Source: Acidobacteriota bacterium (GTDB lineage Bacteria > Acidobacteriota > Terriglobia > Terriglobales > Acidobacteriaceae). From it: a DNA stretch of 59,900 nt. A program made the translations under genes and the position numbers. The notes beneath the pieces were generated by a model. That model saw only the letters and a program-made list of their open reading frames with translations, was not told the DNA's origin and did not search any database. Where the stretch lies: the NCBI GenBank assembly GCA_021779935.1, contig JAJXZT010000067.1:1-59900 (forward strand), in the 5' to 3' direction. Shown in pieces: positions 55,422 to 59,900 of this stretch; position 1 is the first letter of the stretch, and each line of letters opens with the position of its first letter.

Positions 55422-55466
55422 TGGTGGACCTAGTCGGGATCGAACCGACGACCTCTTCCATGCCAT
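55422..55466 (-). other. att site: 3' fragment of a tRNA-Ala(GGC) gene
   Basis: Read on the minus strand: anticodon loop with GGC, 3' stem GGAAG, variable loop AGGTC, T stem GTCGG, loop TTCGATC, CCGAC, acceptor TAGGTCC, A, CCA, in exact tRNA lengths (5, 5, 5, 7, 5, 7, 1, 3). No D arm, 5' acceptor half or matching 5' anticodon stem exists upstream. Integrases of tyrosine type recombine at the anticodon-loop-to-CCA segment and leave such a copy, so this is read as one end of an integrated element; the intact tRNA and the integrase should lie beyond the other end. Confidence 0.75.
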
Positions 55467-55540
55467 GAAATTCAGAAAACCGTAATTTATAGACGGGACA
55501 GCACTTACGAACCGGCAAAACCGGCCCTCTGGGCGGTATT

Positions 55541-55560
55541 TGCGACAAAAATGCGACAAA
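55541..55560. repeat. Direct repeat TGCGACAAA beside the att site
   Basis: TGCGACAAA occurs at 55541-55549 and 55552-55560 with an 11-base period, about one helical turn, which suits arm-type binding sites for an integrase or excisionase. The role is an inference. Confidence 0.5.
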
Positions 55561-55580
55561 CTTTTTAGCTACGGGCCGAA

Positions 55581-55604
55581 GGGCTGGCCGTGTGGGACCA
55601 GCCC
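55581..55604. terminator. Possible hairpin near the island edge
   Basis: GGGCTGG, loop of 10, CCAGCCC. It has no U tract; it may only be a structure in the att region. The 55,181-55,680 stretch is AT-rich and holds no other gene. Confidence 0.3.
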
Positions 55605-55614
55605 GAACATTTGT

Positions 55615-55649
55615 AAAAATGCACGCTAACGGTTGGAATGTTAGCGTGC
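55615..55649 (-). terminator. Terminator of the three-gene island operon
   Basis: Minus strand GCACGCTAAC, loop of 9, GTTAGCGTGC then ATTTTTAC: a perfect 10-bp stem 27 bases after the cold-shock-domain gene. Confidence 0.85.
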
Positions 55650-55675
55650 AATAGTGTGATGCGAATCGTCAGATT

Positions 55676-56680
55676 TTACTCAGTGCGAACCAGCTCGGCA
55701 CGACTGGAGGCCTTGCCCTTCTTTCGATCAAAGCTGTCGACGATATTGAAACTGACTTTGGTTCCTGGAGCGAGTGCCGAGCGCGGTCCTTCAAAATCTC
55801 GCAACTGAAAATAGATATCAGTTCCGTCGTCTGTCTTAATGAAACCCGCTCTGTCATCAAATAAGGACTTTACCCGCCCGAGAGATCTTGGACGGCCCCC
55901 AGTCATTTGTTGACCCCAGAAAGGTTGCAGTTCGCGCATGTACGCCGACGAAGGCTGCACCTCAGATTTTCCCTCAGTACAATTAATTTGGTGGGAGGTG
56001 GCCAGCTCGCGCACATCCTCGCGAATCCTGCCACCGACCTCCTTTTGCAGAGCGATATGAAGCAGCAAGTGTTTACGTGCGCAGTCACGATCACCCTTTG
56101 CATCCAAAACTCTCGCCATGAGAATGAAAAGCCTGACCTTTGCCCCCGGCTTTCCAGTCATGGTGCTGGCCTTCACGCAAGATAACCACGACTGCTCCAC
56201 ATTCCCTTGCTGAAATTCCATTTCGGCGATCAGATGCTCCATGTACCATTCCGGTTTCATGCTGACTAACCGGCGCAATTCCTTACACGCAGCATCCGTT
56301 TGTCCCGAAGATCCAAACGCCCTTGCTCGGTAATATGAGAGCCAAATATCGTAGGCTCCCATTCGGGTGGGAAACGCCACCAATTCTGAATTGGCAAAAT
56401 CGATGCACTTCGCAAATTCGCCGGCAAAAAGGAGGGCTTTACAGCGGCGAAGTGCATATGTCTCGCTCTCGCTCGCTGAAACCGCGCCCTCCTTTGGCTT
56501 GACGAAAGGCGAGGGCTTCGGAGCTTCAAGCAGTTGTGGGTTCAGGCGGTTGAGATAGGAAAGTGCCTGCCGAGCTTTTTCTTCCCCTCCAGATGCCACC
56601 AACAGCTTGCTAATCGTTAGTACCACCCAGGTGAAAGGCGAGAATTTCTCTTGCTTAGTCAATGCGAGAATTCGGTCCAC
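55676..56680 (-). CDS. Helical-repeat protein with C-terminal cold-shock-like domain
   Basis: A 334-residue protein, third gene of an island operon. Residues 1 to about 255 are helical and TPR-like (CKALLFAGEFAKCIDFANSE, RAFGSSGQTDAACKELRRLV, LMARVLDAKGDRDCARKHLL). The last 70 residues match a cold-shock/OB domain: GRVKSLFDDRAGFIKTDDGT, then DIYFQLRDFEG and APGTKVSFNIVDSFDRKKGK, with the aromatic GFI and IYF RNA-binding strands kept. It may bind single-stranded nucleic acid through the CSD and partners through the repeats. GTG 56680 overlaps the previous gene by 22 bases. I do not know a named family with this layout in full. Confidence 0.75.
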   Translation of the reverse strand: MDRILALTKQEKFSPFTWVVLTISKLLVASGGEEKARQALSYLNRLNPQLLEAPKPSPFVKPKEGAVSASESETYALRRCKALLFAGEFAKCIDFANSELVAFPTRMGAYDIWLSYYRARAFGSSGQTDAACKELRRLVSMKPEWYMEHLIAEMEFQQGNVEQSWLSCVKASTMTGKPGAKVRLFILMARVLDAKGDRDCARKHLLLHIALQKEVGGRIREDVRELATSHQINCTEGKSEVQPSSAYMRELQPFWGQQMTGGRPRSLGRVKSLFDDRAGFIKTDDGTDIYFQLRDFEGPRSALAPGTKVSFNIVDSFDRKKGKASSRAELVRTE

Positions 56681-57423
56681 GGATGCAATTGCCTGATCAA
56701 GTCCGGAATTAGCTTCGTCGCCTTCTTCCTCCGGAGTGTCGCCGGCATTTTGGAGCGGCTTGATGTGAATATCGTATTCACACCAGCCTTCAAGATTGTC
56801 AATGACCGCGAAATGTGTTCCCCGTCAATGCCGCTATCGAAGACATGGTCGTGAAGCCCTGCATCTTGCAAATCGAGCGCGGCCTGATGGGGAACATAGA
56901 TGTCGATGTTCGGGTATCTGGTCAGAGCTGTCTGAATCAGATCTAAAGAAGAACTTGCCTTATCCTGCAATAGTTGAACATGATCGTGGTCCGGTCCCTC
57001 TATGACGATGTCATAGCCTGGTTGGACTGAGCTTTCTGCCAGTCTCGCAACGTAGCCGGTAGGTAAATTCCCGTGATTCAAATACTTGACGTGTTGTAGC
57101 TCAAACAATTTTCCCTTGAGGGCCGAAAAAATACCTCTCAGTTCTTCGGGGTCTTCATGGGCCTGAACGAATTCGACAAAATTGCCAACGTGCGGAAATT
57201 GCAAATGAAAGGCTTCGAGCACCTGCGGGTCGATATCCGCCTCGGTAAGGCCCCCCGAACTTATCGCATGCAGAATATCCGCAAGCGAGGTTCCGGCCAG
57301 CGTCGCACTGTCCAGCCATTCCTGATCGGAGAGCCGTGGAAACAGGACTTCACGCCAATGCTTCTTCGGAACTCCAAATCGCTCGCGAGTCTGGCTTACA
57401 AATTGCGCCAAGTTGGAGGTCAT
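56659..57423 (-). CDS. Putative PD-(D/E)XK-like nuclease-fold protein
   Basis: A 254-residue protein, second gene of the island operon. A helical N-terminal half (residues 1-95) precedes GKLFELQHVKYLNHGNLPTG, then QPGYDIVIEG, then LLQDKASSSLDLIQTALTRY. The ordered Glu (KLFE), Asp (PGYD) and Gln-x-Lys (QDKAS) fit the core of PD-(D/E)XK nucleases, with QxK in place of ExK. A C-terminal ILKAGVNTIFTSSRSK may pack on the core. The fold is inferred from motif order alone. ATGA overlap with the gene before and 22-base overlap with the gene after. Confidence 0.65.
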   Translation of the reverse strand: MTSNLAQFVSQTRERFGVPKKHWREVLFPRLSDQEWLDSATLAGTSLADILHAISSGGLTEADIDPQVLEAFHLQFPHVGNFVEFVQAHEDPEELRGIFSALKGKLFELQHVKYLNHGNLPTGYVARLAESSVQPGYDIVIEGPDHDHVQLLQDKASSSLDLIQTALTRYPNIDIYVPHQAALDLQDAGLHDHVFDSGIDGEHISRSLTILKAGVNTIFTSSRSKMPATLRRKKATKLIPDLIRQLHPWTEFSH

Positions 57424-57734
57424 TTCAACACCGCGACAACGATGGCTATGATTGCAGCAATCGCAGCCGTGATCGCGATGCCCACGGCGAACCGCGCTCG
57501 CTTCTGAGCCTGTCTAATTCTCAGTTCTGCCGAATCGCGGGCCTCTTCAAGAGCGAGTATGCGGATGACCATAGCTGAGTAGACAGCTTCCATCTCGCTT
57601 TGGACCTCTTCCATGTTCCGAGCGATTTCGGCACCCGTTACCTTGTCCATTGCGCCTTTGTAGCCTTCCAGAAGCTGTCTCCCAGTGTTCTTTACAGCCT
57701 CGGTGCCATGATCAACCGACGTTTTGATATCCAA
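57420..57734 (-). CDS. Small membrane-anchored coiled-coil protein
   Basis: A 104-residue protein, first gene of the island operon. Residues 30-75 are heptad-like (ARNMEEVQSEMEAVYSAM, RDSAELRIRQAQKRARF), then one C-terminal membrane helix (AVGIAITAAIAAIIAIVVAV) ending in Lys: a tail-anchored layout with the coiled coil in the cytosol. It could tether the two other products to the membrane. Start is TTG 57734 with AGG 9 bases upstream, so the exact start is not sure. Confidence 0.6.
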   Translation of the reverse strand: MDIKTSVDHGTEAVKNTGRQLLEGYKGAMDKVTGAEIARNMEEVQSEMEAVYSAMVIRILALEEARDSAELRIRQAQKRARFAVGIAITAAIAAIIAIVVAVLK

Positions 57735-57761
57735 GTTGTCGCCTCATTTTGGGTTACTTCA

Positions 57762-57890
57762 ATGAAAGTACCTGCAGAACAATTTTACAAGCGTAAATAC
57801 CAGTGTAATCAGTGCTTAAGGGTGTTTTACTGGGAGACGCCATGTCCTGAGGACGGAGATAAGGATTTTGCGGAAGGCGACGGCATGTGA
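57762..57890 (+). CDS. Tiny Cys-pair protein upstream of abiEi (uncertain)
   Basis: A 42-residue frame, MKVPAEQFYKRKYQCNQCLR then VFYWETPCPEDGDKDF: a CxxC pair with a later Cys, as in a small zinc ribbon or a fragment of one. It ends 42 bases before abiEi on the same strand. The frame is short; a chance ORF is possible. Confidence 0.35.
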   Translation: MKVPAEQFYKRKYQCNQCLRVFYWETPCPEDGDKDFAEGDGM

Positions 57891-57908
57891 CAAAAACAAT
57901 GCTAATAT

Positions 57909-57928
57909 CATTACGTGCAGAGGTAATG
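57909..57928. promoter_or_regulatory. Possible AbiEi operator
   Basis: CATTAC, 8 bases, GTAATG: an inverted repeat just before abiEi that covers its AGAGG ribosome site. AbiEi antitoxins are known to repress their own operons at inverted repeats. Confidence 0.45.
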
Positions 57929-57932
57929 TCAC

Positions 57933-58547
57933 ATGGCTGAGATGCAGAAAACCCGCGTGCTCGACCTTCTGAAAACCAAGGGAATGCTTCGCCTAAAGGA
58001 TTTCCTAGCCGAAGATATCGGCCAAGAGACGCTGGCGCGCCTAGTTCGTGAGGGACAGATTGTCCGACCCTCCCGGGGACTCTACCAGCTTTCCGATGCC
58101 CCTATGGATGCCAGCCAAATTCTCGCCGAGGCCGCCGCACTCGTGCCCAAGGGCATCGTCTGTCTCATCTCCGCTCTTCAATTTCACCAGCTCACGCTTC
58201 AAATGCCTTCCTCGGTGTGGATGGCAATCGAGCGCACGGCATGGAAGCCGACGATTAGCTACCCATCCATTCGATTCGTCCGTTTCAGCGGGTGGGCTCT
58301 TACGGAAGGCATCGAGCGGTACTCGATTCAATCGTGCCATGTCCCCATCACCGACCCTCCTCGCACAATTGTGGATTGCTTCCGGTATCGCAACAAAATC
58401 GGCATTGACGTAGCAATGGAAGGACTGCGTGAAGGCATCCGGCAGCGCAAATGCACGCCGGATCAGCTTTGGCATTATGCAAAGAAGGCGCGGGTTTGGA
58501 CGATCATGCGCCCGTATGTAGAAACAGAGGTGGCACATGTCTCGTGA
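57933..58547 (+). CDS. abiEi: AbiEi antitoxin (type IV TA system)
   Basis: A 204-residue protein with an N-terminal winged helix (RVLDLLKTKGMLRLKDFLAE, LARLVREGQIVRPSRGLYQL) and the AbiEi C-terminal domain (ITDPPRTIVDCFRYRNKIGI, then AMEGLREGIRQRKC). It counters AbiEii and represses the operon. It overlaps abiEii by 11 bases. AbiE gives phage resistance by abortive infection and helps keep mobile DNA. Confidence 0.9.
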   Translation: MAEMQKTRVLDLLKTKGMLRLKDFLAEDIGQETLARLVREGQIVRPSRGLYQLSDAPMDASQILAEAAALVPKGIVCLISALQFHQLTLQMPSSVWMAIERTAWKPTISYPSIRFVRFSGWALTEGIERYSIQSCHVPITDPPRTIVDCFRYRNKIGIDVAMEGLREGIRQRKCTPDQLWHYAKKARVWTIMRPYVETEVAHVS

Positions 58548-59442
58548 GGTCCGCAATATCGGTGCATCGGTACGAGCCAGGCTTCTTGCGCGTGCGCGAG
58601 CGGAAAAGACCGATTATCAAATTATGCTGACGCGCTATGTGCTGGAGAGATTGCTCTACCGGCTCAGCATATCCGCCCACCGTGACCGGTTCATCCTGAA
58701 GGGAGCAATGCTTTTTGCGACTTGGCTTCACGACCCGTTCCGGCCAACCCGTGATCTGGACCTGTTGGGCTATGGCGCAAATGACACAGAGTCAATCGCA
58801 AACACCTTCAAGTCCATTTGCGGGACCGAGGTTCCAGATGACGGCGTGAATTTCGATATTGACGGCCTTACTGCGGCACCGATTCGAGAAGAGTTGGAGT
58901 ATGGAGGCGTTCGAGTACAAACCTATGCCGTCATCGACGGAGCACGCATCCCGATCCAAATAGATATCGGCTTTGGCGACATTATCACGCCGGGGCCGGT
59001 CGAGATTGCCTACCCCGTTCTCCTCGACGATCCTGCGCCGCATCTCCGCGCCTACCCGATGGCAACCGTCGTGGCAGAGAAATTTAACGCCATCGTCGTG
59101 CTTGGAATCGCCAACAGCCGCCTCAAAGACTTCTATGATCTCTGGCTCATTTCACGCACGTTTGAATTCGAGGGAGCTGAACTCTCTGCCGCGGTGCAGC
59201 GGACTTTTGAACGCCGTGAGACTCCGATGCCTGCCGATGTCCCAACCGGGCTGACCAGGCTCTATGCGGAGCAGTGGGATGCGCGCTGGAAAGCCTTTCT
59301 CGGACGTGAGCATATGAACGCTGCACCAGCGGAACTGAACCAGATTCTTGAAGACTTGCGAAGGTTTCTGGTTCCCCTGGCACCCGCGCTCGGCACCAAG
59401 TCCCACTGGCCTGCAGGTGGCCCCTGGTCAGATCGGGTATAG
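58537..59442 (+). CDS. abiEii: AbiEii nucleotidyltransferase toxin (type IV TA system)
   Basis: A 301-residue nucleotidyltransferase. FILKGAMLFATWL then RPTRDLDLLGYG is the GG/DxD-type NTase motif (the usual GG is here KGAM; RDLDLL holds the Asp pair); IQIDIGFGDII gives the third Asp, and VAEKFNAIVVLG with SRLKDFYDLWLI completes the DUF1814/AbiEii pattern. Such toxins modify tRNA or GTP-bound targets with nucleotides. It is coupled to abiEi and appears complete. Confidence 0.9.
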   Translation: MSREVRNIGASVRARLLARARAEKTDYQIMLTRYVLERLLYRLSISAHRDRFILKGAMLFATWLHDPFRPTRDLDLLGYGANDTESIANTFKSICGTEVPDDGVNFDIDGLTAAPIREELEYGGVRVQTYAVIDGARIPIQIDIGFGDIITPGPVEIAYPVLLDDPAPHLRAYPMATVVAEKFNAIVVLGIANSRLKDFYDLWLISRTFEFEGAELSAAVQRTFERRETPMPADVPTGLTRLYAEQWDARWKAFLGREHMNAAPAELNQILEDLRRFLVPLAPALGTKSHWPAGGPWSDRV

Positions 59443-59472
59443 GTTGAACTTATCTCTCGGAAGGGAAAATAC

Positions 59473-59776
59473 GTGAAAGACATCACACGAATTGAAATGC
59501 CCGAAGCGGGGCAAATCGTTTTTATGCATTTCTTATCCCCGACGAACTACCGTGAATATCGTGCCGCAGGAAAGCGCTATTCACATAACGATGAGCCCGC
59601 AGATAATGTTGCTATAGATCAAATGTTCAATTCCTTAGGGCTTGCGGATTGCGCTGGAAAGCCGTTCCTGTCGATGTATGCGGTCACGTATGAGACCTAT
59701 CGCGCTGTTGTGAAAAACAGTAGTGCTTACGGCCAACTGTATCGTGCCTTCACCCTCGATTCGAGAGAATTGGCTA
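59473..59776 (+). pseudogene. Unknown ORF, probably cut by an IS element
   Basis: A frame starting GTG 59473 (AAGGG 7 bases upstream) encodes MKDITRIEMPEAGQIVFMHF and continues with SPTNYREYRAAGKRYSH. It shows good coding character but I recognise no family. At about 59777 it meets an IS5-like left end, so about 101 residues are kept; the frame runs on by chance through the IS to the window end. It follows abiEii by 30 bases on the same strand, so it may be a third, now broken, gene of that operon. Confidence 0.5.
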
Positions 59777-59900
59777 GAACCTGTCTCATAAACATGTGGA
59801 GACTGAAAATGGTGCATTCTAGGGATGCTCTGTGTGTCTCCGCAAGCGCCGATGGCAGGACGCTGGGAGTTAACCGAGGAACAGTGGGAGGTGGTCGAAC
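59777..59900 (+). mobile_element. Left end of an IS5-like insertion sequence (partial)
   Basis: GAACCTGTCTCATAAAC at 59777-59793 looks like a terminal inverted repeat of an IS5-family element, next to CTAG, a YTAR-type target. A transposase start lies 75 bases in. The right end is outside the window, so the inverted repeat and target copy cannot be checked here. Confidence 0.5.
59852..59900 (+). CDS. IS5-family transposase, N-terminal fragment at window edge
   Basis: ATG 59852 begins MAGRWELTEEQWEVVE, the usual opening (LTxEQWxxxEPLLP) of IS5-family transposase helix-turn-helix domains. Only 16 residues are in the window. The catalytic DDE part should follow to the right. Confidence 0.72.
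   Translation, partial: MAGRWELTEEQWEVVE

Noticed and set aside
55422-55466. Functional tRNA-Ala gene
   Set aside because: Only the 3' part is present; the D arm, 5' acceptor and 5' anticodon stem are not found upstream.
55324-55548. 74- and 70-codon minus-strand frames over the att region
   Set aside because: They read through the tRNA fragment and its flank; such frames are typical spurious calls beside integration sites.
59635-59817. 60-codon minus-strand frame
   Set aside because: Lies opposite the interrupted ORF and across the proposed IS end, with no ribosome site.

Overview
The window looks like a piece of an Acidobacteriota chromosome (Terriglobia or Koribacter-like). This is inferred from gene content: high-GC, tightly packed, long ATGA-coupled operons of housekeeping genes, an HspR-type dnaK operon, AsmA, TonB and TPR proteins, and intergenic heptamer repeats. 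No rRNA or marker gene in the window fixes the taxonomy.

Bases 1 to about 55,400 read as core chromosome. From left to right they hold: a protein ending in a class III nucleotide-cyclase-like domain; a TonB-family protein; a ferritin-like protein, a small Cys/His protein and a divergent radical SAM/SPASM enzyme; a histidine kinase with its NarL-type regulator; a heat-shock cluster (dnaK, two small genes, cbpA-like dnaJ, GNAT, hspR) behind a sigma-70 promoter carrying a HAIR-like HspR operator; an APC permease and an FAD reductase; glmS and purS; a LytTR regulator; rlmB coupled to an M1-like protein without HExxH; a beta-CASP hydrolase; a lipocalin; sucCD, ndk and a tautomerase; purA; mutM; a ROK kinase; hisC; an RluB-like synthase with a repeat tail; an M50 protease-trpS-scpA-scpB operon; a SpoIIE phosphatase; a hexapeptide acyltransferase; a coupled rnc-lepB-lepB-asmA-orf operon; two TPR proteins; and an ECF sigma/anti-sigma pair.

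At 55,422-55,466 lies the 3' part only of a tRNA-Ala(GGC) gene, from anticodon loop to CCA. This is the scar expected from an element integrated into that tRNA, so I read it as an att site and the edge of a genomic island. To its right the cargo is accessory: a three-gene minus-strand operon (membrane-anchored coiled coil, a protein with a PD-(D/E)XK-like pattern, and a helical-repeat protein fused to a cold-shock domain), an AbiEi/AbiEii pair with a possible operator, and an unknown ORF that appears cut by an IS5-like element running off the window end. The three-gene operon is my best candidate for an undescribed system, probably defensive by context; its function is not shown by the sequence.

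Many starts differ from the longest ORF and were chosen from ribosome binding sites, signal peptides or family N termini. They include GTG (glmS, purA, one lepB, the sigma factor), TTG (the beta-CASP protein, the other lepB) and one probable CTG (the 52.0-53.5 kb TPR protein).
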